From positions 1-23,736 of the IMG/VR virus record IMGVR_UViG_3300032267_000528: DNA of 23,736 nt; one strand, given 5' to 3'. This document shows positions 12,870 through 21,423 of this stretch, one piece after another; the first letter of the stretch is position 1, and each line of letters starts with the position of its first letter. Position numbers and translations under genes: made by a program. Under the pieces are notes generated by a model. That model was not told the DNA's origin. It made no database searches and saw nothing but the letters and a program-made list of their open reading frames with translations. The stretch comes from a virus.

Positions 12870-13032
12870 CGAAGCCCAAGTGCAGGCTCGGATGGACTCG
12901 CTGATGATGGTCATAACGACTCTCTGCGACTGCATCGGAGCGGTTGACGATTCCAATGCCCCGAACCAGTACGAAGTGAAAATGAAAATCGTAAACAAGA
13001 TTAGCGACCTAATCGACAAAATCGAATACTGA
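12844..13032 (+). CDS. Small protein before terminase, start uncertain (62 aa)
   Basis: The frame encoding ARMDSLMMVITTLCDCIGAV and ending KMKIVNKISDLIDKIEY is clearly protein-like and ends in a TGATG overlap with the small terminase. Starts possible are TTG 12844 (62 aa, 26-base overlap with the previous gene), GTG 12880 or ATG 12892 (46 aa). I prefer the longer form because the helix appears to begin upstream of the ATG. It is helical, with CxC and no known domain. Confidence 0.55.
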   Translation: MANSKAKDDEAQVQARMDSLMMVITTLCDCIGAVDDSNAPNQYEVKMKIVNKISDLIDKIEY

Positions 13033-13448
13033 TGGGAACCAGCAAGGGCAACGGCAAGTACATCGAAACCCCTGAAAAGATGTGGGAGTACTTTGAGGCA
13101 TACCGCTCGCAGGTCAAGGCAAACCCAAGGACCAAGACGGTGTTCCCCGGCAAGGATGCTATCCCCCAGTACGAACCCTTGGAGCGTCCCCTGACCGTGG
13201 AAGGCTTTGAGAACTGGTGTGCCGATGCAGGCATCATTGAGGACCTAAGCAACTACTTTGCAAATACGAAGGGCAACTACTCCGACTATTCAACCATCTG
13301 TTCACGCATAAGGCGAGTCATCCGTCAAGACCAAATCGAAGGGGGTATGGTCGGTCAGTACAACGCAAGCATTACCCAACGGTTGAACTCTTTGGTTGAC
13401 AAACAAGAGAATCAGGTCTTTATTGAACAATGGACCGAGGATGAATGA
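13032..13448 (+). CDS. terS: Terminase small subunit (138 aa)
   Basis: DNA-recognition subunit of the packaging motor. Residues 1-50 hold a helical N-terminal part (KYIETPEKMWEYFEAYRSQV). Residues 53-85 (LTVEGFENWCADAGIIEDLS, then NYFANTKGNYSDY) are a putative DNA-binding helix-turn-helix. Residues 103-125 (GGMVGQYNASITQRLNSLVD) match the conserved segment before the C-terminus of gp3/P22-like small terminases. It ends in an ATGA overlap with the large subunit. Confidence 0.85.
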   Translation: MGTSKGNGKYIETPEKMWEYFEAYRSQVKANPRTKTVFPGKDAIPQYEPLERPLTVEGFENWCADAGIIEDLSNYFANTKGNYSDYSTICSRIRRVIRQDQIEGGMVGQYNASITQRLNSLVDKQENQVFIEQWTEDE

Positions 13449-14620
13449 AGATCATAAACACCACCGCCAAGCGGAAGATTGAATCGCTGACCCATCGTAA
13501 ACGGGTCATCCAAGGAGGGACCTCGGCCTCCAAGACCTTCAGCATCCTTTGCGTTTTAATCAAACAGGCTTGCACGAAGAAGACCGAAATCAGCATCGTC
13601 GGGGAAACCGTGCCTCACCTTCGGAGGGGTGCGATTCGGGACTTCATCAAGATAATGATCGCCAAGGGCATCTTCGTTCCGTCAAGGTGGAACAAGACCC
13701 TGCTGACCTACAACTTCGCTAACCGTAGCACCATCGAGTTTTTCTCGGCTGACCAAGAGGCAAGACTCCGAGGTGCAAGGAGGCAGGTGCTATTCATCAA
13801 CGAGGCGAACAACATCGACTTTGAATCTTACTACCAGTTGGCAATCCGTACCAGCGAGGCCATCTACATCGACTTCAACCCGACGCATGAGTTTTGGGCG
13901 CATACCGAGGTCTTGCGTGAGGACGACTCCGAACTGCTCATTCTAACCTATCAAGACAACGAGGCCCTGCCTGATACCATCAAGAGGGATATCGAACTAA
14001 ACCGCACCAAAGCCGAAACGAGTGCCTACTGGGCTAACTGGTGGAAGGTCTACGGCCTCGGGCAGGTCGGGACGCTACAGGGTGCGATATACGAGGACTT
14101 CGAGGTCGTGGAGGGTATCGATGTCAGCCGAGCCAAATTCGTCGCTTTAGGGCTTGACTGGGGCTTTAGCAACGACCCTACGGCCTTGGTCGCTATATAC
14201 CGTCAAGGGGACTGCTTGCTGATTCAGGAACTGCTCTACTCCACGGGCCTGACCAACCAAGACATCGCAGACAAACTGCGGTCCTTGGGGATTACCCGGG
14301 CTTGGGAGATAGTTGCGGATTCAGCAGAACCCAAGAGCATCGAAGAAATCTATCGCCTCGGTTTCAACATCAAGCCTGCTGAGAAAGGTCCCGATTCGGT
14401 CAGGAACGGGATAGACATCTTGAAACGATTCAAGTTGCAGGTGACCAAGGATAGCACAAACCTCATCAAAGAACTGCGGTCCTACACTTGGGCAACCGAC
14501 AAGGAAGGTAAGAACACGGGGGTCCCCATTGATTCCTTCAACCACGCCTGCGATGCTATGCGCTATGTGGCACTCAACAAGTTAAGGGTAAGCAACTCAG
14601 GGAAGTATGTTGTGGTGTAA
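13445..14620 (+). CDS. terL: Terminase large subunit (391 aa)
   Basis: Packaging ATPase and nuclease. The ATPase domain has the Walker A variant QGGTSASKT (23-31), a form often seen in phage large terminases, and Walker B VLFINEA (115-121, catalytic E120). The C-terminal RNase H-like nuclease has acidic residues at D238 (GLDWG), D292 (VADSAEP) and D370 (NHACDAMRY). The length is at the short end but both domains are complete. The last codons overlap the next promoter-like box (TAACTTTG 14618-14625). Confidence 0.95.
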   Translation: MKIINTTAKRKIESLTHRKRVIQGGTSASKTFSILCVLIKQACTKKTEISIVGETVPHLRRGAIRDFIKIMIAKGIFVPSRWNKTLLTYNFANRSTIEFFSADQEARLRGARRQVLFINEANNIDFESYYQLAIRTSEAIYIDFNPTHEFWAHTEVLREDDSELLILTYQDNEALPDTIKRDIELNRTKAETSAYWANWWKVYGLGQVGTLQGAIYEDFEVVEGIDVSRAKFVALGLDWGFSNDPTALVAIYRQGDCLLIQELLYSTGLTNQDIADKLRSLGITRAWEIVADSAEPKSIEEIYRLGFNIKPAEKGPDSVRNGIDILKRFKLQVTKDSTNLIKELRSYTWATDKEGKNTGVPIDSFNHACDAMRYVALNKLRVSNSGKYVVV

Positions 14621-14625
14621 CTTTG
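14618..14625 (+). promoter_or_regulatory. Promoter -7 box TAACTTTG at the TerL stop
   Basis: Exact TAnnTTTG match whose TAA is the stop of terL. The next ATG (14630) is only 4 bases downstream, which predicts a leaderless transcript for the glycosyltransferase/methyltransferase group. Confidence 0.5.
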
Positions 14626-14629
14626 CCCC

Positions 14630-14731
14630 ATGAACACCGAACGCATCATTGACCTGCTCATCGAAATCGGCAAGACGCTTGCAGCCATTTTCTTTATCCT
14701 GACCCTTCTAACCCTGCTTTGGACCTTATGA
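14630..14731 (+). CDS. Small membrane peptide (33 aa)
   Basis: MNTERIIDLLIEIGKTLAAI followed by a hydrophobic end (FFILTLLTLLWTL). One membrane helix covers about residues 17-33. The ATG sits 4 bases after a promoter-like box, and the stop overlaps the next start (ATGA), so translation is plausible. It might anchor the following enzymes at the membrane, but this is speculation. Confidence 0.5.
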   Translation: MNTERIIDLLIEIGKTLAAIFFILTLLTLLWTL

Positions 14732-15381
14732 AAGTCATCCACTACTACCACGTTTATTGCGGGGGGAATTGGCAGTTAATCCTGAATCAACACATGATGG
14801 CCGTGTGCAATTACGGCCTCATCAACGTCTTGGACGAAATCCGTGTTGGCATTGTCGGTCCACCCGAACAACGCAAGGCGGTCAAGGAGGTGCTGGAAGG
14901 TTCGATGGTTGCCCCGAAGATTAAAATAGTGGTAACCCGAACCAACGCTTGGGAGCAGGCTACGCTTACTGAAATGTACAAGGCAAGCCAAGAAGAGGAA
15001 GCCGTGTACCTGTACGCCCACACGAAGGGGGCAAGCGATCCTTCATTAATAAACCAGTTGTGGAATCGCAGCATGATCTTTTTTAACGTCGTCGCATGGG
15101 AGCGGTCCCTGCAATTGCTCGAAGGGGTGGATGCGGTGGGATGCCATTGGATTACCAAGGAGCAGTTCCCTCACATGGCGGACCAAAACAACCCCGAAGG
15201 CTACCCCTACTTTGGTGGAACCTATTGGTGGGCCAAGTCGTCCCACATCAAGGAACTGGGTGAGCCGGTACGGGACCACCGCTGGCAGGCCGAACATTGG
15301 ATTGGAAAGAAACCCGACACAAAGGTCCACGACACGAACCCCGGATGGCCGGGTCCCGAAAAATTTGTAATCACATTTTAA
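14728..15381 (+). CDS. Glycosyltransferase-like protein with HTKG motif (217 aa)
   Basis: Starts MKVIHYYHVYCGGNWQLILN; the ATG at 14728 overlaps the previous stop (ATGA). VYLYAHTKGASDP (about residues 94-106), WITKEQFPHMA and YFGGTYWWAKSSHI (about 156-170) match a group of nucleotide-sugar glycosyltransferase-like proteins found in capsule loci and phages, in which H(T/S)KG and GGT.WWA are conserved. A canonical DxD is not obvious. The sugar donor and acceptor are unknown. It heads a three-enzyme group that may decorate virion proteins or host surface glycans. Confidence 0.7.
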   Translation: MKVIHYYHVYCGGNWQLILNQHMMAVCNYGLINVLDEIRVGIVGPPEQRKAVKEVLEGSMVAPKIKIVVTRTNAWEQATLTEMYKASQEEEAVYLYAHTKGASDPSLINQLWNRSMIFFNVVAWERSLQLLEGVDAVGCHWITKEQFPHMADQNNPEGYPYFGGTYWWAKSSHIKELGEPVRDHRWQAEHWIGKKPDTKVHDTNPGWPGPEKFVITF

Positions 15382-15383
15382 CC

Positions 15384-15968
15384 ATGAAAGACAAAGAACT
15401 GATTGCCATCCTTGACGAGTTAGACCTCAATGGTGCTGACTGGCAGGGAGGAACCGACAAGGCCAACGGCCACAACTACACAAGCACCTATGCCAAGTAC
15501 TTGGCTGAAATGCGAGCCGACCACATAAACTTCGTGGAGATAGGGGTCTGGCACGGAGGGTCTATGGCTATGTGGTGCAAGTATCTGCCCAAGGCCAAGT
15601 TTCTTTTTTATGACATTGCCAACCAAGTCAAGCCAAAGGCTGACAAGCACATTGACTGGACTCGTTCAAGGCTCCACATCGCATCGGCCTACACACCCGA
15701 ATCCGTGCAAGTCGCAAGGGACTATTTTAAGAACGGCATTGACTTCCTGCTGGACGACGGCCCACACACCTTAGACTCCATGTTGCAGGTCGTCAGCCTG
15801 TATGCACCGTTGATGAATCAAGGAGGTGTCTTAATGATTGAGGACGTGCAGAGCAAAGACTGGTTCGTGAATTTGTCAGCCGTAGCACCGAGCAACTCAA
15901 TCTTTGAGGCCATAGACCTTAGTGAATCGGGCCGATACGACGACCTCATTGCCGTTTACAAGTTCTAA
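15384..15968 (+). CDS. Class I SAM-dependent methyltransferase (194 aa)
   Basis: The start at 15384 is 2 bases after the previous stop; the longer frame from 15297 overlaps coding sequence. SAM-binding motif I is FVEIGVWHGGSMAMWCKYLP (about residues 50-69), followed by the acidic end of strand 2 (FLFYDI), motif IV IDFLLDDGPHTLDSML (about 118-133) and LMNQGGVLMIEDVQ (about 142-155). The DDGPH....L pattern matches the CmcI/Methyltransf_24 group, which methylates sugars or small molecules. Flanking glycosyltransferases suggest a sugar O-methyltransferase. Confidence 0.8.
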   Translation: MKDKELIAILDELDLNGADWQGGTDKANGHNYTSTYAKYLAEMRADHINFVEIGVWHGGSMAMWCKYLPKAKFLFYDIANQVKPKADKHIDWTRSRLHIASAYTPESVQVARDYFKNGIDFLLDDGPHTLDSMLQVVSLYAPLMNQGGVLMIEDVQSKDWFVNLSAVAPSNSIFEAIDLSESGRYDDLIAVYKF

Positions 15969-15970
15969 CT

Positions 15971-16621
15971 ATGGGGATCCCCGTCATCATTAACAACCGC
16001 AACCTGCTGACGTGGCCCAAAGCGATGGTCAGGGACTTGAGCAAGTGGGAGGGGATTGGGGACATCTACATCGTTGACAACGGTTCAACCTACGAGCCAT
16101 TGCTGGAGTGGTACGCCACCAACCCCTGCAAGGTCGTGATGCTTGACGAAAACTTGGGCCATCAAGCCCCATGGACTTCGGGCTTGGTGCAACAACTGGG
16201 AGAGCCATTCTATGCGGTTACAGACCCGGACCTTGACCTTTACAAGACCAGCAAGCGGACGATTCCTATGTGCTTGGAGTGGCTGCAACAATTCCCCCAA
16301 GCAGGCAAGGTCGGCCTGTCGCTCCGATGGGATGACGTGCCTCCAAGGTCGTCGTACTACACCCACGTTAACAACTACGAAGCGACCCGTCAGCGTAACT
16401 CAAGGGTCATCATGGCAGCAAGAGTTGACGTGCCTATTGATACAACTTTTGCCGTTTACAATCGTCAGGAGTACTTCATTGGTGGGGTTTCATTGCTTGA
16501 GTCAGCGAGGCACATTCCTTGGTATTACTCGGAGAAAGAACGCAAGGCTGATAAGGAGTTCAGTCAGTACCTTGCATCAGCATCGTCGGCATCGTCTTAC
16601 AAAACCTTCTTGAAACTATGA
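15971..16621 (+). CDS. GT-A family glycosyltransferase (216 aa)
   Basis: Residues 1-42 (MGIPVIINNRNLLTWPKAMV, then DIYIVDNGSTYEPLLEWY) form the nucleotide-binding half of a GT2-like fold. ENLGHQAPW (about 59-67) and VTDPDLDLY (about 83-91) correspond to the acceptor-side loop and the DxD metal motif. The C-terminal SRVIMAARVDVPIDTTFAVY lies where other phage and capsule enzymes bind acceptor. The gene is 2 bases after the methyltransferase and overlaps the tail chaperone start (ATGA). Confidence 0.8.
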   Translation: MGIPVIINNRNLLTWPKAMVRDLSKWEGIGDIYIVDNGSTYEPLLEWYATNPCKVVMLDENLGHQAPWTSGLVQQLGEPFYAVTDPDLDLYKTSKRTIPMCLEWLQQFPQAGKVGLSLRWDDVPPRSSYYTHVNNYEATRQRNSRVIMAARVDVPIDTTFAVYNRQEYFIGGVSLLESARHIPWYYSEKERKADKEFSQYLASASSASSYKTFLKL

Positions 16622-17187
16622 AACTCCAAGACCTCACCATTGACCAGTTCCAGCGTATTGGAGCCATTGAGTTCAGTAGCGTTCTCGGGGACTACGACAA
16701 GCGTGCAGGGGTCGTCGCAATCGTTGAGGGGGTGGACATATCAATCGTGAGAGAAATGCCCGCCAAGAGCGTCCTAAAGCGTTACAAGGCCATTATCAGC
16801 GAGTGGAACGCATTGCCTGCATTGGGCTACAAGCGGAAGTTCAAAGCAGGGGGCAAGTGGTGGATTCCAACGGTGTTCACAGATGAACTAACCGCTGGGC
16901 AGTTGATTGAACTCATGGACGCAAACACGACGGACGAGAAGCAACTGCTCCAAAACCTCCACCGCATTATGGCTACTCTATGCCGGGATGGCGGTCTATT
17001 CGGATTCTTCCCCAAGAAATACGACGGGGCTGCCCATGCGGAGCGAGCCGAACTGATGAAGAAACACGCTAAAGTCGGGGACGTTTGGGGGGTTGTCAGT
17101 TTTTTTTTGCTAAGTTCAGAATCCTACTTGAAAGTTTTGAGCGACTATTCCAAGCACCTGATGAAGACGGCCGAGGGACTGACGTAA
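16618..17187 (+). CDS. Putative tail assembly chaperone, gpG-like (189 aa)
   Basis: Position upstream of tail genes and tape measure, and a T9 run near the 3' end, match the G/GT tail chaperone pair of siphoviruses that load the tape measure protein. Residues 1-80 (MKLQDLTIDQFQRIGAIEFS...) and 85-135 (VFTDELTAGQLIELMDANTT, LLQNLHRIMATLCRD) are helical, followed by FFPKKYDGAAHAERAELMKK and a hydrophobic end. I recall proteins of this layout in Bacteroidota phages annotated as tail chaperone-like. The zero-frame product ends at 17187; see the extension 17106-17363. Confidence 0.6.
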   Translation: MKLQDLTIDQFQRIGAIEFSSVLGDYDKRAGVVAIVEGVDISIVREMPAKSVLKRYKAIISEWNALPALGYKRKFKAGGKWWIPTVFTDELTAGQLIELMDANTTDEKQLLQNLHRIMATLCRDGGLFGFFPKKYDGAAHAERAELMKKHAKVGDVWGVVSFFLLSSESYLKVLSDYSKHLMKTAEGLT

Positions 17188-17363
17188 GCCCGCTTGCCGG
17201 GTACGGTTGGCTGATGGTCGTCTGGCGGATGGCAAACAAGGACGTTCTCAAGTTCGATGCCATTTTCGCGATGAAGGCGGTGGAGTTTCTCAATTATGCG
17301 CTCCTGATTCACGATATTTTAGAGGCAGAACGAATGGAAGCGGAGCGAGCGAGGCGCAGATAG
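17106..17363 (+). CDS. Tail chaperone -1 frameshift extension (GT-like part)
   Basis: The frame one base behind 16618-17187 is open from 17085 to TAG 17361-17363, with no convincing start. At 17100-17108 there are nine T, read in zero frame as agT TTT TTT TTg, offering slippery heptamers T TTT TTT and T TTT TTG. A -1 slip joins the frames into a 248-residue product with an added acidic/basic helical tail (LAGYGWLMVVWRMANKDVLK, then HDILEAERMEAERARRR). This mirrors lambda gpG/gpGT. An independent start at ATG 17214 (49 aa) is possible. Confidence 0.6.
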   Translation, partial: FAKFRILLESFERLFQAPDEDGRGTDVSPLAGYGWLMVVWRMANKDVLKFDAIFAMKAVEFLNYALLIHDILEAERMEAERARRR

Positions 17364-17381
17364 ACACTATCCTCGGCAGGG

Positions 17382-17389
17382 TACATTTA
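17382..17389 (+). promoter_or_regulatory. Promoter-like box TACATTTA(C) before tail gene
   Basis: TACATTTACTTGCATGGA places the box 5 bases before the ATG at 17395. The same layout occurs at 23085 (GACATTTACCTGCATGGA). It suggests leaderless late transcripts. Confidence 0.5.
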
Positions 17390-17394
17390 CTTGC

Positions 17395-17994
17395 ATGGAG
17401 TTCAACGTCTTTGTAGGAGGGTCAGGCAAGAAACTGACCGATATCCAAAGGGAAGCCCTTGCTGACTTTGGTGTGGCCCTCGAAGACGGGGCCATTGAAA
17501 ACAAGTCCCACGCCTTGGTAGTCAAGTGGCTTGAAGGAGTGGTCCGCCTTGCGAAAGAGAACCTTGCCAAGTCGAACGCCATTGCAAGCAACGCCCTTTC
17601 GCAGTCCATAACCGTAACCCCTATATCCCTTAACGACCAGTCCTTTGTCGTCGCTATTGAGGCAGCGGATTATTGGAAGTTCGTGGACCTCGGTGTCAAG
17701 GGCGCAAACTCAAGCAAGCGTGCGCCTAACTCGCCGTTTCAATACCGGGACAAGCGTCCACCTATCCGCCCCATTCAGGAGTGGATTGCGTTCAAGGGGA
17801 TTCCGTTGGAAGGCCGGGACAAGAAGGCAGCAAACAGATCCTTTGCGATCAACATCGCCAACAAGATTCGGAGGGAAGGTCTGCGAGCGACCAACTTTAT
17901 GAGCAATGCAGTAAGCCCCGAAATGATAGAGGTCCTGACCGAGAACATCGCAGAGGTCCTTGGCAAATCCATAAGCGTAGCAACCACAAGATAA
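17395..17994 (+). CDS. Putative tail completion protein, HK97-gp10-like (199 aa)
   Basis: Probable small virion protein at the head-tail or tail-end interface. Residues 85-135 show AADYWKFVDLGVKGANSSKR then PFQYRDKRPPIRPIQEWIAF. That is the Y..FVD.GV.G......P..F.......P....I..W pattern I associate with gp10-like tail completion proteins. The C-terminal helix (SFAINIANKIRREGLRATNF) is also typical. The N-terminal 60 residues are helical. It is separated from the next gene by 1 base. Confidence 0.65.
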   Translation: MEFNVFVGGSGKKLTDIQREALADFGVALEDGAIENKSHALVVKWLEGVVRLAKENLAKSNAIASNALSQSITVTPISLNDQSFVVAIEAADYWKFVDLGVKGANSSKRAPNSPFQYRDKRPPIRPIQEWIAFKGIPLEGRDKKAANRSFAINIANKIRREGLRATNFMSNAVSPEMIEVLTENIAEVLGKSISVATTR

Positions 17995-17995
17995 A

Positions 17996-19189
17996 ATGGC
18001 AACAACAGTCCTTTCAGGGTCGCCCCAAGCAGCAACACCCGTTTACAACAAGATGCTTTTCAAGGTCAGCGGTTCGCTGATTGCTCAACCCAATTACAGG
18101 TACGTCTGCGATGTGAAGAACCCAGCAGGGACCACCCTTGCCCGGCTCAAGTGCGACAAACTGCCAACCACCAACTACGGATTCTTTGACGTGGCTAAGG
18201 TCGTTGAAACGCTCATCGCACCGACCAAGCCAACGTTGACCCAAGCAGGCTTCGTGGACCATGCCGGGTACTATTCGGGGTATCGCTTGGACTTCATGGA
18301 GGAATACGGAAACACGCCAGTCGTGCAGACAGGAACCGTTACCACCGTGTCGGGCAATGTTTCCTTCGCAGGAAACTTAGAACAACTCGAACTTGCGACT
18401 TGGAGTGGTGGTCTTTACTTTCCGAGCGGTGCAATCGTCAACGACACGACCCGGATGCTGACAACTCCTACGACTCGCACGGTCTATGCGGACGGCTACG
18501 GATGGCTTTCCATCGGTCAGTTCAACTATGGCGTAGAAAAGGCTTACATCCAATACTGGAGTGCAACAGGAGCGACCTTTGCAAGGCAGTTCGACGTGTT
18601 AGCGTCAAGTGTATCGGGGTCGAATGTCGTCCGCTTCGGGGTCGGGCCAATGAACCTCAAAGCCCTCACGTCGGGGCAATGCTCGGACGGATTGGCAGGG
18701 TCGGTCAACTTCCAAGGCAATGCAGGGGACTTCTACGACGTTTACTTCCAAAAAGGGGCAAACATCACCATCAGGCAACGCTACGTCATCGGTCAATGCC
18801 AGCGATTCAATTCCATCCCTGTCCATTTTCAAAACAAATACGGAGGCATTGATTCCTACACCTTTACACTCAAGAACCGCAAGCGGGCCAACATCAGCAG
18901 GCAGACCTTCGGCTACAACTCGGACGTTTATGCGACCACGACCTACGACAAAGTATGGGCAGGGGAGTTCGATTACGTTTACGCACTCAACTCGGACTGG
19001 CTGACGGATGCCGAATCCGAGTGGCTGATTGAGATGGTCCGTTCCGGGCAGGTATGGCTCGAACTGGATGGCCAGTTGGTTGAAGCCATCGTCAACGCTA
19101 ATACCTACCAATTCACGACACGCAGGAACGACCGCCTGACGCAGTTGCAGGTCGAGGTTGCAATCGCTTACAAGAACAACATCCTATGA
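17996..19189 (+). CDS. Tail structural protein (397 aa)
   Basis: Beta-rich protein, rich in T, S, G, Y and N. Segments such as NYRYVCDVKNPAGTTLARLK, GYYSGYRLDFMEEYGNTPVV and GQVWLELDGQLVEAIVNANT suggest several beta domains and no enzyme motif. Gene order (after the tail completion protein, before the 745-aa tail protein and tape measure) supports a tail tube, distal tail or hub role. I recall homologous proteins in other Bacteroidota phages only as hypothetical structural proteins. It overlaps the next gene by ATGA. Confidence 0.6.
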   Translation: MATTVLSGSPQAATPVYNKMLFKVSGSLIAQPNYRYVCDVKNPAGTTLARLKCDKLPTTNYGFFDVAKVVETLIAPTKPTLTQAGFVDHAGYYSGYRLDFMEEYGNTPVVQTGTVTTVSGNVSFAGNLEQLELATWSGGLYFPSGAIVNDTTRMLTTPTTRTVYADGYGWLSIGQFNYGVEKAYIQYWSATGATFARQFDVLASSVSGSNVVRFGVGPMNLKALTSGQCSDGLAGSVNFQGNAGDFYDVYFQKGANITIRQRYVIGQCQRFNSIPVHFQNKYGGIDSYTFTLKNRKRANISRQTFGYNSDVYATTTYDKVWAGEFDYVYALNSDWLTDAESEWLIEMVRSGQVWLELDGQLVEAIVNANTYQFTTRRNDRLTQLQVEVAIAYKNNIL

Positions 19190-21423
19190 GCGTTACGCTA
19201 ATTGCCTACCCTCTCAACGATTCCGATGTTGAGGTCCCCTATGTAGTTGATACAATGGGTGGCACAGACATAGCCATCACGTTCAGCATCGATGACATAA
19301 ACGACATCACAAAGCGTAGAGGGTCGTTCTCCAAGACGATAGAGTTGCCTAATACGACAACCAACGCAAGCCTGTTCAAGTTTGCCTACAACGTGCAGTC
19401 CTTCGTTGGTGGATTCCAACCCAACAAGAAGATTCGTGCTGCCATGTGGGAGGATGGGGTCCAAGTGTTTAGCGGTGCGATGCAGTTGTTGTCCATGTCC
19501 AAGACCAAGGGCGAAGTAACTTACGAAGTCGGGATGTTCAGCGAGGACGTGAGCCTATTTCAAGACATCCAAAACAACCTGCTCGTCAACACGGCTGGCG
19601 TTACCGGGATGAATCACACCTTTACATCGGCCCATGTTTCTGCGACTTGGACCGCATCGGGTGCAAGCGGTTACGTTTACGGCTTGGTGGATTCCTATGG
19701 AGCCACGGATGTAATTACACAAGGGTGGTTTGCTATCCCTTACTGGAAGATGGGGCCGTCCATTTACGTCAAGAAGATGGTGGACTTGATATTCGCACAG
19801 GCAGGCTATCGATATTCATCCAACTTCTTTAACTCGACCCTATTCAAGAAACTGGTCATTCCTTACTCTGCCGGGACGATTCCTGTCAACCTTTCGGGGT
19901 CTAACATCTTTGCGCAGTCAACTGGAAGTGTGACTTTTGCAGGAAGTTCAAACGCAACCGCTCTATTCCCCAAAGACACTCCTGCACCTTACTTTGACAA
20001 TGGAGGCTATTGGGTCGCATCGTCCAGCACCTTCGTTGCTCCGAATGTTCCAACCCGTTGGAATGTTGATGTGATCTTAACTGTTAGTGGCGCAACCGCT
20101 GGAAGATTTGCAGCAAATATGTCCATCCGAAACTTGACCGACTCAACGGACAACATGGTTCGCACGGGAATAAACTTTACGACCAACACTCAATTCTCGG
20201 TCAGTTTTCAAAATGTAACGATACCAGCCAACACGACCGCAAACATTGGGTTTGCAGTCACCGCAGGGCTTAACTTTTTTACCAACACTTACTCCATCCT
20301 TTCGGGGGCAACCGTTCTATGGACTTGCATTGATAATCCAGCAAGCATCGGGGTCGTTGATATGCGGACCGCTCTGCCTGCTGACGTGAAGCAGAGCGAC
20401 CTACTCGTTGACCTGCAAAAGATGTTCAACCTTTACTTCATGCCCGATGCACAGGACCCCAAACTCCTATACATCGAGCCATTCAAGGACTTCTACTCAA
20501 GCGATGTGGTTGACTGGACGCAGAAGGTGGATGAGAACCAAGAGCAAGTGCTGACCAATGGCGACCCGAACCAATACAAGTCGCTTTTGTTTAAATACAA
20601 GGACATGGGCGATTACTTGTCCAAGACCTACAAGTCAAGCAATCCGCTTGCGAAGGAAGGCTACGGAGGCCGTCAGTTCTTGACGCAAAACTTCTACGGC
20701 AAGTCCGAGTTCGTCTGCGAAACAATGGCCGGGACGCTGATACCGGGTTCGTTCACGACCGATAAGGTCATCGGCAGGGCTTGGGACTTGGAAGGCGGCA
20801 CGGCAAGCGGTACGGTCAAGCAGTTGAACACGGGATACCGACTAGCGCAGTACAACTCAATCGCTCAAGGCACAACGTCTTGGTTCTATCAAACAGGCGT
20901 GAGCGGTTCGTTTGCTACGGGCGAATACGTCGCCAACGTCCCCTTCGTGAGCCACATTGACAACCCCTATGCACCGACCGAGGACCTTGCCTTTGGTATT
21001 CCGAGGCAGGTGTTCTACAATGCGGTCAACGCAAGCGGGTCGCCAATCACCTACACGAACAACAACCTTTACAACAAGTATTGGCTCAATTACATCACCG
21101 AAACGACCTCCAAGGAGGCCTTGCAGTTGGAGTTGACGGTAGTCTTGAACTGCGTGGACATCTACCAACTCGACTTCCGAAAGCCGATTTATTACAACGG
21201 CATCCGCTGGCGTTTGCTTGAGATTCGGGACTATACGGTAGGCGAAGCAAAGCCTTGCCGGGTAACGCTGCGCAGAATTCTGAACCTCGCAGAGTTCGTG
21301 CCTGTAACGAGCGTTCCAATAACGAGCGACCCTGCTGGATTACCGAACGGACCTATCGACCCCGACCCGGAAGACCCTGACTACGAACCACCCATCAACC
21401 CTGAATTACCAACCCCCGGATAA
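19186..21423 (+). CDS. Large tail/baseplate protein (745 aa)
   Basis: Residues 1-130 contain VPYVVDTMGGTDIAITFSID, RRGSFSKTIELPNTTTNASL and KKIRAAMWEDGVQVFSGAMQ, reminiscent of tail or baseplate hub N-terminal domains. The middle (about 200-400) is a beta-rich, Ser/Thr/Asn-rich adhesin-like region. About 405-480 contains LLVDLQKMFNLYFMPDAQDP and LLYIEPFKDFYSSDVVDWTQ, which resembles hub segments. The C-terminus is Pro/Asp-rich (DPDPEDPDYEPPINPELPTP). Its likely function is in the tail tip. It ends in a TAATG overlap with the tape measure gene. Confidence 0.6.
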   Translation: MSVTLIAYPLNDSDVEVPYVVDTMGGTDIAITFSIDDINDITKRRGSFSKTIELPNTTTNASLFKFAYNVQSFVGGFQPNKKIRAAMWEDGVQVFSGAMQLLSMSKTKGEVTYEVGMFSEDVSLFQDIQNNLLVNTAGVTGMNHTFTSAHVSATWTASGASGYVYGLVDSYGATDVITQGWFAIPYWKMGPSIYVKKMVDLIFAQAGYRYSSNFFNSTLFKKLVIPYSAGTIPVNLSGSNIFAQSTGSVTFAGSSNATALFPKDTPAPYFDNGGYWVASSSTFVAPNVPTRWNVDVILTVSGATAGRFAANMSIRNLTDSTDNMVRTGINFTTNTQFSVSFQNVTIPANTTANIGFAVTAGLNFFTNTYSILSGATVLWTCIDNPASIGVVDMRTALPADVKQSDLLVDLQKMFNLYFMPDAQDPKLLYIEPFKDFYSSDVVDWTQKVDENQEQVLTNGDPNQYKSLLFKYKDMGDYLSKTYKSSNPLAKEGYGGRQFLTQNFYGKSEFVCETMAGTLIPGSFTTDKVIGRAWDLEGGTASGTVKQLNTGYRLAQYNSIAQGTTSWFYQTGVSGSFATGEYVANVPFVSHIDNPYAPTEDLAFGIPRQVFYNAVNASGSPITYTNNNLYNKYWLNYITETTSKEALQLELTVVLNCVDIYQLDFRKPIYYNGIRWRLLEIRDYTVGEAKPCRVTLRRILNLAEFVPVTSVPITSDPAGLPNGPIDPDPEDPDYEPPINPELPTPG

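Noticed and set aside
12866-12904. ATGA-linked start at 12866 for the gene before terS
   Set aside because: It is in another frame and stops after 12 codons. The real frame needs TTG 12844, GTG 12880 or ATG 12892.
14563-14751. Minus-strand ORF across the terL end
   Set aside because: Antisense to terL and the following membrane peptide, with no supporting motif.
18605-19111. 168-codon minus-strand ORF inside the 397-aa tail gene
   Set aside because: Antisense shadow of a coherent structural gene. No start context and no motif.
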